Source: Candidatus Magnetominusculus sp. LBB02
Lineage (GTDB): Bacteria > Nitrospirota > Thermodesulfovibrionia > Thermodesulfovibrionales > Magnetobacteriaceae
DNA length: 49,418 bases
NCBI GenBank assembly: GCA_022321325.1
Contig: JAKOEO010000020.1
Coordinates: 1-49,418, forward strand
Direction: 5' to 3'
Part shown: in pieces, positions 40,419 to 49,356 of the stretch
Layout: every line of letters starts with the position of its first letter
Numbering within the stretch: the first letter of the stretch is position 1
Notes under the pieces: model-generated
The model's input: the letters and a program-made list of their open reading frames with translations, nothing else
What the model was told of the DNA's origin: nothing
Database searches by the model: none
Made by a program: the position numbers and the translations under genes

Positions 40419-43400
40419 ATGATGAGGGACCTCGATATCGGCGTTCGAATTACCATCGGCTATTTTTGTATGTTGTTTGTCTTTCTACTGCTGTCCCTGA
40501 TTTCAATCTACAAACTCAACTCCTCTACAGATAAATTAAAGACCCTTTACGAACACCCGTTCGAGGTGAAAGGCCGACTCTTGTCAATTAAGGCAGACAC
40601 CTACAAGGTCAGGATTCTGATGAGACGTGTTGCCGTGGAAAATGACGAGAATAAAATTGTGGAGCTTAAGTCAGAGATATCTTCTCTTGAGTCTGAATTA
40701 ATAAACGATTTGAATCTTGTTGAAAATCTTTATCTTGGCGATAAGGCATTAATTCAACACATTAGAAGCCACTATGAAGTGTATATAAGACTGCACGAAG
40801 AGTTTTATAACCTGCTGTCAGAGGGCAGGCAGACCGAGGCATTAAACCTGTTGAATACTAAAATGTATGAAAATGTCCGGCATACTGATGCGTTGATAAA
40901 AGAGGCCGTTGACTTTGCCTCAAATATGGCCGCCTCGCTTTATGAAAGCGCTCTGAAAACTGAGGCCAAAGCGAAAAATCTCCTGTTAATCCTGCTTGCT
41001 ATAGCGCTCATTTTGACCGCCGCATTGTCAATTGCATTTACGCGCATGATAACAGCGCCGATATCAAGGCTGGTTGAGGCGGTGGAAGAGGTAGGTTCTG
41101 GCAATTTAAACGTACCTATAGACGACTCGGCTGATGACGAAATAGGCGAACTGGCTACGGCGTTTAAGGAAATGCTTGGCAGCTTGCGGGATTATACGTT
41201 TAATCTGAGGCTTCAGGGCGAAATAATGTCCAACATGAGCGAGGGTGTTGTCCTTGTCAGAGCTGATAATGGAACTATCGTGTACAGCAGCCAGAGGTTT
41301 GATGAGATGTTTGCTTATAATGCCGGTGAGTTAACGGGCAAGAATATATCAGTAATAAATGCCCCGTCAGAAAAGACGCCTGAGCAGACGGCCAGTGAAA
41401 TATCTGAGTTATTGGCCAGGAATAAAACGTGGCAGGGCGAAGTGCTCAATATCAAAAAGACAGGTGAAAGGTTATGGTGTTTCGCGGCTGTTTCGTCATT
41501 TGAACACAATACTTACGGTTTGGTTTGGATATCAGTACATACTGACATTACCGCATCTAAAAAGGCTCAGGACGAGCTTAAAAGATTTTTTGACCTTTCT
41601 ATAGATATGTTATGTATAGCAGGGAATGACGGGTATTTCAAGATACTTAGCCAGTCGTTTGAGAAAACTCTTGGATATACGCTCGATGAGCTTAAATCAA
41701 GGCCATTTATAGAATTTGTACATCCAGATGACCGGGAGGCTACGACTAAGGCAGTGGAAGTTGCGTTTCAGGGGACGCCGGTTTATAAATTTCACAACAG
41801 ATATTTATGTAAGGACGGCTCGCATAGAGACATTTCGTGGACTGCATTGGCCATACCTGAGGAGGGTTTGTCATATTGCAACGCCACTGATGTTACCAAA
41901 CAAAAGAAACTTGAAGAAAGCCTTGCCCAAAGTGAGGAGCGATTCAGGACTGTCTTTGAAAACGCGCCGATTGGGGTTGCAATTACAAATGCTGAAACGG
42001 GTGAGTTTATTAAGGTTAACCGTGAGTACTGCAATATTATCGGCTATTCTTATGATGAGTTGATTGGTCTAAAATTCCATGATATCACTCATCCAGGCGA
42101 TATAGAGCGGCAAATGGATGGCCTAAGACTTCTGAACTGCGGCGAAATGCTGGTCTTTAATATGGAAAAACGCTATATTCACAAGAACTCTAAGATTATA
42201 TGGGCGCGCATTGCGTATATTTCACTGCCATCAAGACCAAATGAACCTCAGCTCACTCTTGCCATCGTTGAGGATATCACTGAAAGGAAGCAGATGGCAG
42301 AGGCGCTTATTGCCGAGCGCAATAAACTTAAATCAATTATGGATACAATGGAAGACGGCGTATATATAGTAAACAAAGACCATGAGATAGAGTTCATCAA
42401 TAAGTCGTTAATGAATGAATTTGGAGAGGTAAGCGGGCGCAAATGTTATGAATATTTGTACGATAAGACCGATCAGTGTTCGTGGTGTAAAAATGACGAG
42501 GTGTTTGAGGGGAAAACCATCAGGTGGGAATGGCACTTTGAAAAAAATAACAGGACATATGCGATCTTTGACACTCCGTTGAGAAATATTGACGAGTCCA
42601 TTTGTAAATTCGAGATATTCCATGATATAACGGATATTAAACGCGCTCAGGCTTTGATTCAGAAGGAGCTTAACTTCCAGACTGCTATTGCCGCGGTGTC
42701 TGAGACGTTATTAGCCCCTGATATGACTATCCAAGACATTGCAGGTATAGTTCATAGGCAGGCGATGAGCCTTACGGGCAGTCTGCACGGCTATGTAGGG
42801 GAGTTGGATGCTGAAACAGAAGATATTAGAAGTCATGCCATGAGCGATATGGCAAACCAGCCAGAATGCAGGGTAGACCCAAGATATTTCAGGATGGCTT
42901 TCCCAAAAGGCAAAGATGGTTATAACGCGCTGTGGGGATATGCCCTTAACACAAAGCAGGGGTTTTATACGAATGACCCCTCAGCACACCCGGCATACAA
43001 AGGCGTCATCCCAGAGGGGCATGTCGTGCTTAGAAGGTTTCTAAGCGTACCTGCCGTGATTGGAGATAAACTGATTGGACAGATTGCCCTGGCAAACGCA
43101 GCACGGGATTATACCGACGAGGATTTGAATATAATTGAGCGCCTGGCCGCGGTATTCGCCTTAGCCGTTGAGCGTAAGAAAATGGAAGAGAAACTTAATT
43201 TTAGAAAGGATTTCCTACAGAAGGTTATAGACAATACCACAAATGCGGTTTATTCAATAGGACTAAACGGCAATTTCTTATTAGTCAACCATCAGGTATC
43301 AGAAATTACAGGATATTCTTCAGATGAGCTGACAGGCAGCCCGTTTGCAATGTTGTTTGACAACTACGCGCTTCCGAGAGTGAATGAGCTGTTTCTCAAG

Positions 43401-44750
43401 GCATCTGTTTTTGGCGAGCTTGTTGAAAATTACGAGACAAATATAGTGCGTAAGGATGGGGAAAGACGAATTATCACTATAACCGTCAGCCCTATTTACG
43501 AAGATGATAAGATTAGTATGGTTGTCGGTACGGCAGAGGACATTACGCAGCGCAGGCAGTTAGAGATAAAACTGCAAGAAGTTAACGCACAACTCCATGC
43601 GATTATAGACAGCACTAACGCCGTCGTCTTTCTCAAAGATATTAATGGCAGATATAAGTTCGTAAACAGCCAGTTTGAGCAGTTGTTTCATGTTACAAAG
43701 GAAGGCATGATTGGCAAGACCGATTATGACATCTTTCCAGCAGAGCTTGCCGATAAGTTAAGGGCAAACGACATTGCGGTGCAAAATACAAATGCACCAA
43801 CCCAATTTGAAGAGATTGTGCCGAATAACGATGGTTTACATACGTATATCGCCGTAAAGTTCCCGCTGCATAATATTGGTGGACGGGTCTATGGCGTCTG
43901 CGGCATAGCTACCGACATCACAGAACGCAAAGAGATGGAAGAGCGGCTAAGGGTGTTAAATCTTGAGCTTGAGTCAAAGGTGGTAGAAGAGACGCAGATG
44001 AGGCGGCAGGGTGAGCAGATGCTCATTCAGCAGTCAAAGATGGCGGCAATGGGTGAGATGCTTGGGTTGATTACCCACCAGTGGAGACAGCCCCTTAACG
44101 CGGTAAGTATAATAGTTCAGGACATAAAGGAGGCATATGCCTACGGCGAACTCACAGAGAAGTATCTTCAGGAAAGCGTAGAGACTACTATGAGCCAAGT
44201 ACTGTTTATGGCAAAGACGATTGACGATTTTAAGGACTTCTTTAAGCCGACAAAGGAAAAGATAAGCTTTGATGTAAAGGCCGCTGTTGATGAGCTGCTT
44301 GGAATGTTCGGAGTGGTGTTTAAGAAAAACGATGTGAAGATTTCTCTGGCGGCGGCGCAGGATGTCTTAATGATTTCAGAGGGCTACCCAAATGAGTTTA
44401 AACAGGTCGTGCTTAACATCCTAAATAACGCTAAAGACGCTATCACGGCAAAAAGAGAAACCGGCAATTTAATAAGGGGATGTGTTAAGATAAATATGGT
44501 CACTGAGTCAGATAAGATAATCATCTCAATTAAGGACAACGGCGGCGGCATACCACAACATGTACTGGGCAGGGTCTTCGAGCCATACTTTACGACAAAA
44601 GGGGATGCGGGCACAGGGATTGGGCTATACATGTCAAAGACCATAATAGAGCAGAACATGGGCGGCAGCCTCAATGTTAGAAACGTAGACGACGGGGCGG
44701 AGTTTATAATAGAACTGGGGCTGAGTAAAGCTGATGCTGCAAGAGATTGA
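40419..44750 (+). CDS. large multi-PAS/GAF membrane sensor histidine kinase
   Basis: A sensor kinase of about 1443 aa, numbered from ATG 40419. Transmembrane helices at about 12-31 and 190-208 flank a periplasmic four-helix-type domain, followed by a HAMP region (ITAPISRLVEAVEEVGSGNL). Then come about four PAS domains, a GAF domain (about 775-920), two more PAS domains, a HisKA helix with His1220 (MGEMLGLITHQWRQPLNA) and an ATPase domain with LNILNNAKDAI, DNGGGIP and GTGIGLYMSK. The fourth PAS has a Cys-rich CYEYLY...CSWCKN stretch. The frame opens at 40332, but GGGGGG just before the GTG-ATG-ATG at 40416-40424 argues for the later start. It has no receiver of its own; the regulators at 45255 and 47237 follow. 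Confidence 0.93.
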   Translation: MMRDLDIGVRITIGYFCMLFVFLLLSLISIYKLNSSTDKLKTLYEHPFEVKGRLLSIKADTYKVRILMRRVAVENDENKIVELKSEISSLESELINDLNLVENLYLGDKALIQHIRSHYEVYIRLHEEFYNLLSEGRQTEALNLLNTKMYENVRHTDALIKEAVDFASNMAASLYESALKTEAKAKNLLLILLAIALILTAALSIAFTRMITAPISRLVEAVEEVGSGNLNVPIDDSADDEIGELATAFKEMLGSLRDYTFNLRLQGEIMSNMSEGVVLVRADNGTIVYSSQRFDEMFAYNAGELTGKNISVINAPSEKTPEQTASEISELLARNKTWQGEVLNIKKTGERLWCFAAVSSFEHNTYGLVWISVHTDITASKKAQDELKRFFDLSIDMLCIAGNDGYFKILSQSFEKTLGYTLDELKSRPFIEFVHPDDREATTKAVEVAFQGTPVYKFHNRYLCKDGSHRDISWTALAIPEEGLSYCNATDVTKQKKLEESLAQSEERFRTVFENAPIGVAITNAETGEFIKVNREYCNIIGYSYDELIGLKFHDITHPGDIERQMDGLRLLNCGEMLVFNMEKRYIHKNSKIIWARIAYISLPSRPNEPQLTLAIVEDITERKQMAEALIAERNKLKSIMDTMEDGVYIVNKDHEIEFINKSLMNEFGEVSGRKCYEYLYDKTDQCSWCKNDEVFEGKTIRWEWHFEKNNRTYAIFDTPLRNIDESICKFEIFHDITDIKRAQALIQKELNFQTAIAAVSETLLAPDMTIQDIAGIVHRQAMSLTGSLHGYVGELDAETEDIRSHAMSDMANQPECRVDPRYFRMAFPKGKDGYNALWGYALNTKQGFYTNDPSAHPAYKGVIPEGHVVLRRFLSVPAVIGDKLIGQIALANAARDYTDEDLNIIERLAAVFALAVERKKMEEKLNFRKDFLQKVIDNTTNAVYSIGLNGNFLLVNHQVSEITGYSSDELTGSPFAMLFDNYALPRVNELFLKASVFGELVENYETNIVRKDGERRIITITVSPIYEDDKISMVVGTAEDITQRRQLEIKLQEVNAQLHAIIDSTNAVVFLKDINGRYKFVNSQFEQLFHVTKEGMIGKTDYDIFPAELADKLRANDIAVQNTNAPTQFEEIVPNNDGLHTYIAVKFPLHNIGGRVYGVCGIATDITERKEMEERLRVLNLELESKVVEETQMRRQGEQMLIQQSKMAAMGEMLGLITHQWRQPLNAVSIIVQDIKEAYAYGELTEKYLQESVETTMSQVLFMAKTIDDFKDFFKPTKEKISFDVKAAVDELLGMFGVVFKKNDVKISLAAAQDVLMISEGYPNEFKQVVLNILNNAKDAITAKRETGNLIRGCVKINMVTESDKIIISIKDNGGGIPQHVLGRVFEPYFTTKGDAGTGIGLYMSKTIIEQNMGGSLNVRNVDDGAEFIIELGLSKADAARD

Positions 44751-45012
44751 ACACAAAATAGTGAATTTCCTCAAACCTCATGGGGTTAAGAGCGTTGCTA
44801 TATTCGGCTCTTACGCCAGAGGAGAGTTTTCAGATAATAGCGACATTGATATTGTCGTTGAGTTTTTGACAAACAAGACGCTCTACGATATAGTAGGTAT
44901 TGAGCAGGATTTGTCTGAAGTGCTTGGAATCAAAGTGGATCTGTTAACCGAACATGCTATCAGTCCCTATTTGATAGAAGATATTAAGAAAAGTCTTGTG
45001 AAGATTTACTGA
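44734..45012 (+). CDS. MntA-type minimal nucleotidyltransferase (orphan)
   Basis: A 92-aa nucleotidyltransferase with GS at 25-26, DID at 37-39 (GSX10DXD) and a third acidic residue in KVDLLTEHA. It starts inside the last codons of the giant kinase (17-base overlap). Such proteins normally precede a DUF86/HEPN toxin gene; here the ATG after its stop (TGATG at 45010-45014) opens a frame dominated by a 21-bp repeat array. The antitoxin may therefore be solitary, with its partner lost or broken. Confidence 0.85.
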   Translation: MLQEIEHKIVNFLKPHGVKSVAIFGSYARGEFSDNSDIDIVVEFLTNKTLYDIVGIEQDLSEVLGIKVDLLTEHAISPYLIEDIKKSLVKIY

Positions 45013-45254
45013 TGATAAGGGGTATGAAGATGTATAGGAATAGATTCCGGACAAGCCGGAATGACAAAATAGATGGGCGGAATGACAAAATAGATGGGCG
45101 GAATGACAAAGTAGATGGGCGGAATGACAAAATAGATGGGCGGAATGACATCATACGAGTAAGTTTACTATTGCTTGGTGCGAAGGTTCACCTATTAATG
45201 TCGTGGAGTGAGATACGGCATATCCATGACGCTATTTGCAAAAAAGGACAATAA
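45012..45254 (+). pseudogene. possible remnant of a DUF86/HEPN partner gene interrupted by a repeat array
   Basis: An 80-codon frame begins at the TGATG overlap where the MntA partner gene is expected. Its middle encodes RNDKIDG repeats that come only from the 21-bp DNA array and a repeat-element end. The last residues, LLMSWSEIRHIHDAI, recall the PW.EI.GMR...H block near the end of DUF86 proteins. This reading is tentative; the frame may be fortuitous, as a 21-bp unit is a multiple of three. Confidence 0.3.
45042..45150. repeat. inverted-repeat end plus 21-bp tandem array
   Basis: The 25-mer at 45042-45066 is identical to the end of the 40105-40207 element. It runs into four head-to-tail copies of a 21-bp unit starting CGGAATGACAAAATAGAT (45057-45140; the third copy has one G for A) and a partial fifth copy. 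The unit begins with the last bases of the element end, so the array appears to have grown from it by slippage or repeated insertion. Confidence 0.9.
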
Positions 45255-47240
45255 ATGGAAGATAAAGACAAGACAAAAGATGAGTTGATAGAAGAGATGT
45301 CGCAGTTGATGTGGAAGTTTCAGATATGTGACGCCAAAGAGCGGCGCAGCCATAAGGAGACAAAGTCGCTGCTAATCTCAACCCTTGAGTCAACCGCCGA
45401 CGGCATACTTGTTGTGGATATGGAGGGGAAAATAACTTTCTACAACCATACATTCGTTGATTTGTGGCGCATACCGATGTCATTATTATCAATGAAAGAC
45501 GATTCCGCGCTCTTGTCATACGTGATAGAACAGTTAAGCAAACCTGAAGAATTTATCGCCAAGGTAAAGGAACTCTACGCCAACCCATCGGAGACGAGCT
45601 ACGATGTTATAGAATTTAAAGACGGCAGGATTTTTGAGCGATACTCGCAGCCGCAGCAATTGGACAGCGAAATCATTGGAAGGGTGTGGAGTTTTCACGA
45701 CATAACAGCCGCTAAACAGGCGGAGTGTAAACTCAAAAAAAGTGAAAAGAAATATCGGCGGCTGGTTGAACTTCACCACGCAGGCATATGTGTTTTTGAC
45801 AGAGACGGCCTCGCTATATATGTAAATCCCGCTATGGCTGAAATGCTTGGGTTTACTGCCGAGGAGTTGATAGGTCATAGACCGCACGAATATATGGATG
45901 AGGCAGATGTTGCCATGGTACCGGAAATATTAAAAGAATTGCGGCAAGGGAAAAAAGAACAGTTAGAATTTAGATTTTATAAAAAAGACGGCACTAAGCT
46001 ATATACAATGGTGGATTTATCGCCCATGTTTGATGAGTCAGGACAATACGAGGGGGCAATAGCGGGAATAATTGATATAACCGAAAAGAGATTAGTCGAG
46101 CTGGAGCTGCGCCACGCCCAGAGGATGGAGTCCATCGGGCAGCTTGCAGGCGGGGTTGCCCATGATTTTAACAACATCATCTCGTCGGTATTAAACTATG
46201 TTTACCTGATAAAAAGGAAAATAAACGACCTTACGCCAGAGGAATTGCAGGACTTTGTGGATGAGATTCAGGCCTCTGCTGAGAGGGCGTCAAAACTAAC
46301 TAAGAGCCTGCTGGTATTCAGCAGAAAACACGCGTTTGAGTTTACTACGCTAAATCTTGCCGATATTATTGATGGCATGAGGGTGCTTCTGATTAATCTG
46401 ATAGGCGGCGATATTGAATTGGAACTAAATATATCGAGCAATGAGGTGTATATCCACGCCGATGTTAACCAGATAGAGATGCTGATAATGAACCTGGCCG
46501 CAAATGCCAGGGATGCAATGGCAGGCGGCGGGAAGTTAGGCATAACTTTACAGAAGGTTGAACCAGACGAAAGATTTTTTAAATTAATTAGCGTAGAAAA
46601 GACGCAGGAATATGCCCTATTAACGGTTTCCGACACTGGTGAGGGAATGGATAATAGGACAATGGCAAAAATATTCGACCCGTTTTTTACCACAAAGGAA
46701 GTGGGGAAAGGAACAGGGCTGGGGCTTTCCACTGTCTATGGGGTGGTGAAGCAGCACAAAGGCTATATTGACGTAAAGAGCGAGTTAAACAAGGGGACGA
46801 CTTTTTCAATTTATATTCCTATAACTGATAACTATATAAAGAATGAAAACGCTTTGACTAACTGCGACGACGAAAGGGGAAATGGGTGTATTCTTGTAGC
46901 CGAGGACGACGAATCTTTAAGAAAAGTAACTGCGCGAGTATTAATGCGGGCAGGCTATCAGGTTACAATTGCCGCAGATGGAGAAGAGGCTGTAAAATTA
47001 TACAGTGAAAACAACATAGATTTAGTCGTAATGGATATCATAATGCCAAAGATGAATGGCAAGGCGGCCTACGACAAGATAATAAGCATTAACAAAGACG
47101 CCAAGGTAATCTTTGTCAGCGGCTATACCGATGTCTATTTAGAGAGTAAGCTGATAAAAGAAGAGCAGTTTAATTATATAACAAAGCCACTTGATGTGAT
47201 TAAACTCCTGGCAATGATTAAGGAGATAATAGGCAGATGA
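45255..47240 (+). CDS. hybrid sensor histidine kinase: PAS-PAS-HisKA-ATPase-REC
   Basis: A 661-aa soluble hybrid kinase. A short coiled region is followed by PAS domains at about 40-155 and 165-285. HisKA His303 lies in IGQLAGGVAHDFNNIISS, the type common in NtrB-like hybrid kinases. The ATPase domain has MNLAANARDAM, DTGEGMD and GKGTGLGLSTVYGVVKQH. The C-terminal receiver (about 545-661) has DD at 551-552, Asp594 in VVMDIIMPKMNG and Lys643 or so in YITKPLD. The stop overlaps the HD-GYP gene's ATG by four bases, making that protein a likely phosphorelay output. Confidence 0.94.
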   Translation: MEDKDKTKDELIEEMSQLMWKFQICDAKERRSHKETKSLLISTLESTADGILVVDMEGKITFYNHTFVDLWRIPMSLLSMKDDSALLSYVIEQLSKPEEFIAKVKELYANPSETSYDVIEFKDGRIFERYSQPQQLDSEIIGRVWSFHDITAAKQAECKLKKSEKKYRRLVELHHAGICVFDRDGLAIYVNPAMAEMLGFTAEELIGHRPHEYMDEADVAMVPEILKELRQGKKEQLEFRFYKKDGTKLYTMVDLSPMFDESGQYEGAIAGIIDITEKRLVELELRHAQRMESIGQLAGGVAHDFNNIISSVLNYVYLIKRKINDLTPEELQDFVDEIQASAERASKLTKSLLVFSRKHAFEFTTLNLADIIDGMRVLLINLIGGDIELELNISSNEVYIHADVNQIEMLIMNLAANARDAMAGGGKLGITLQKVEPDERFFKLISVEKTQEYALLTVSDTGEGMDNRTMAKIFDPFFTTKEVGKGTGLGLSTVYGVVKQHKGYIDVKSELNKGTTFSIYIPITDNYIKNENALTNCDDERGNGCILVAEDDESLRKVTARVLMRAGYQVTIAADGEEAVKLYSENNIDLVVMDIIMPKMNGKAAYDKIISINKDAKVIFVSGYTDVYLESKLIKEEQFNYITKPLDVIKLLAMIKEIIGR

Positions 47241-48307
47241 GCGCAAAGGGAAAAATACTCATTATAGATGACGACAGATCAATGCTCAAATCATCCGGGA
47301 TGATCTTAAAGGCGGAGGGTTATTCTGTAGAGATGGAACAGGAAAGTAAGAACGCGTTAGAAAGAATTGCCGGTGCTGGATATGACCTTATAATAACTGA
47401 TATCAAGATGCCGAATATCACAGGATTAGAGATAATAGCGCAGATGAGAAAGATGGGGATGGAAGAACCTGTAATATTGATGACGGCGTATGCGGAGCTG
47501 CCCACTGCCATTGACGCAATCAGAAGAGGGGCGTATGATTTTTTATTGAAGCCGTTTAAGCCGGAAGATTTCATATCAGCAGTTGAGCGAGGCATTAGAT
47601 ACAGCGATTTGCTGAGGATTGAAAAAAATTATAAAGAAAACATGGAGCGGGAAGTCTCTGATAAAACCAGAAAATTGCGGGAGGCGTTCGGTAAGATAAC
47701 AGAATTAAATAATGAGATAATGTTTCGCCTGATTAAGGCGTCGGAGTATAAGGACCGGGAAACAGGGACGCATATTTTAAGGGTGAAGCAGTACTCTGTA
47801 TTGCTTGCCGAGGAGCTGGGAATGCCAAGAGATTTTGTAGATAAGGTGGCCTTTGCCAGCCCGCTGCACGATGTAGGCAAGATAGGCGTCCCTGAAAGTA
47901 TTTTGCTGAAAACTGATAAGCTGACAAATGAAGAGTTTGATATTATAAAAAACCATTCTATTATTGGTTCGGAAATATTAAAGGGATCGAATAATAATCT
48001 GGTACGCGTTGCCGAGATAGTAGCGCTAAGCCACCATGAGAGAATGGACGGCAGCGGTTATCCCCACGGGTTGAAAGGCGAGGCGGTTCCACCAGAAGCC
48101 AGGATTGTTAATATCTGCGACCAGTTTGACGCCTTGATGACAGCAAGGCCATATAAACCGTCGCTCGGTTTTGATAAAACCTATGAGATATTGACTGTAG
48201 GCGATGGAAGAACCATGCCTAGTCATTTTGACCCTAAAGTGCTGGAGGCGTTTAAACACTGCGCTCTTGTATTTAAAGACATCTACGATAAGTCATCAGA
48301 GCCTTGA
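47237..48307 (+). CDS. response regulator with HD-GYP phosphodiesterase domain
   Basis: A 356-aa regulator. The receiver (1-120) has DDD at 11-13, Asp55 and Lys105. A coiled linker leads to an HD-GYP domain with HD at 211-212 (SPLHDVGKIGVPE) and HHERMDGSGYP at 266-276, the residues needed to hydrolyse cyclic di-GMP. It is translationally coupled to the hybrid kinase upstream. With the diguanylate cyclase at 2109 the window encodes both synthesis and breakdown of c-di-GMP under two-component control. Confidence 0.95.
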   Translation: MSAKGKILIIDDDRSMLKSSGMILKAEGYSVEMEQESKNALERIAGAGYDLIITDIKMPNITGLEIIAQMRKMGMEEPVILMTAYAELPTAIDAIRRGAYDFLLKPFKPEDFISAVERGIRYSDLLRIEKNYKENMEREVSDKTRKLREAFGKITELNNEIMFRLIKASEYKDRETGTHILRVKQYSVLLAEELGMPRDFVDKVAFASPLHDVGKIGVPESILLKTDKLTNEEFDIIKNHSIIGSEILKGSNNNLVRVAEIVALSHHERMDGSGYPHGLKGEAVPPEARIVNICDQFDALMTARPYKPSLGFDKTYEILTVGDGRTMPSHFDPKVLEAFKHCALVFKDIYDKSSEP

Positions 48308-48344
48308 CACTTCATAAGTGCTGAGTATTACAGCTCACAGGGCA

Positions 48345-49010
48345 TTAGTAATATAATTCCCTGCCAGTGGCCTTACCGTCAGGGTGATAGGTGTCGCGGT
48401 TAAACACGCGGTTAAGGTCAAGGGACATCTTGCCTGTGGTTACGTCGTAAATGCAGTACCACGGTTCAAGTGTCTTTGGAGATAGGTCGTCGTGACCAAA
48501 TGTTTTAAGCATTACTGATCTTGAATCGCTTGACCATTGAACAGCATAGGTATAGCTATGGTCAAAAATAGGGATTTTGTATTGCCTATTCGTCTTTTTA
48601 AAAAAGTCCCACGCTAAATCATCAAGAGATGTGATTAGCTCGTATTTTAATCCTTTAACTTGTTTAAATAAGATCGCCTCATTGCCGTCACTTCCGTATC
48701 TATTATTTAGTACAAGCCATTTCTCATCATGCGAGAAAATAATTCTTGCAGAAATTAGATAAGAGTAAAGAAATGCTTTCTTCGACGGATCAGCTACAGA
48801 ATATAACCACACCTCTGAGTTCATAACATCTTTTTCGTAATCGCTGAAGTGCTTTACAATGATGTCTCCTAATGGAGATTTATATTCTTGATGCAAATAT
48901 TTCATTGGTGTATTATTATCACCGTTACATTGATGTATTGAATGGATATTCAATAAAATATATACAGTAATAATAATATAAATGTGAATAACTTTAATCT
49001 TTTTTCTCAT
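48345..49010 (-). CDS. secreted or membrane-anchored protein of unknown function
   Basis: A 221-aa protein with a basic start and a hydrophobic segment at about 10-24 (IYIIITVYILLNI), consistent with a signal peptide or anchor. GGAGG lies 9-13 bases before the ATG. The mature part has propeller-like fragments such as SHDEKWLVLNNRYGSDGNEA, VQWSSDSRSVMLKTFG and WYCIYDVTTGKMSLDL, as in WD40/TolB-like folds, but it is too short for a whole propeller. I do not recognise a family. It faces the HD-GYP gene tail to tail. Confidence 0.7.
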   Translation of the reverse strand: MRKKIKVIHIYIIITVYILLNIHSIHQCNGDNNTPMKYLHQEYKSPLGDIIVKHFSDYEKDVMNSEVWLYSVADPSKKAFLYSYLISARIIFSHDEKWLVLNNRYGSDGNEAILFKQVKGLKYELITSLDDLAWDFFKKTNRQYKIPIFDHSYTYAVQWSSDSRSVMLKTFGHDDLSPKTLEPWYCIYDVTTGKMSLDLNRVFNRDTYHPDGKATGRELYY

Positions 49011-49066
49011 GTAGTTATTTCCTCCTATGCTATTGTATCATGTCTCACAATCAATTGTATATAAGA

Positions 49067-49099
49067 AAACCGTTAGCCTCAAAAAAAGGCTAACGGTTT
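49067..49099 (-). terminator. strong intrinsic terminator
   Basis: Perfect 12-base arms AAACCGTTAGCC (49067-49078) and GGCTAACGGTTT (49088-49099) around a nine-base loop, followed on the minus strand by TCTTATATA. It lies 27 bases past the stop of the small gene at 49126, whose transcription it would end before the 48345-49010 gene. Confidence 0.75.
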
Positions 49100-49125
49100 C
49101 ATCTAAAACTCTATTCTATCGCTAA

Positions 49126-49356
49126 CTATTTCTTCTTCGAATTTTCCTCCCTCCACTTTTTCATCTTCTCTCTCATTTGTTCCTTTACTTTCATGCATTC
49201 ATCCATCGTCTCACAGGCTTTCATCATGATTGGTTCTCTTCCGCAGTTTCGTTTACCGCAGAACCTATCAAGAGAATCGGGATGAAAGTCTATTATATTA
49301 GTAGGACTTGGATATTTATGCTTTACACCGTTTTTATCAATACATCCGGCATACAT
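49126..49356 (-). CDS. small Cys-containing protein of unknown function, possibly truncated
   Basis: A 76-aa frame followed by a good terminator. It has four Cys (GCIDKNG, FCGKRNCG, KACETMDEC) and a charged, helical C-terminus (EQMREKMKKWREENSKKK). The ATG at 49356 has no clear Shine-Dalgarno, and a stop lies five codons upstream, so it may be the tail of a longer, broken gene. No family recognised. Confidence 0.5.
   Translation of the reverse strand: MYAGCIDKNGVKHKYPSPTNIIDFHPDSLDRFCGKRNCGREPIMMKACETMDECMKVKEQMREKMKKWREENSKKK

Noticed and set aside
45057-45150. Possible CRISPR array
   Set aside because: The 21-bp units are directly abutting with no spacers; this is a simple tandem repeat.
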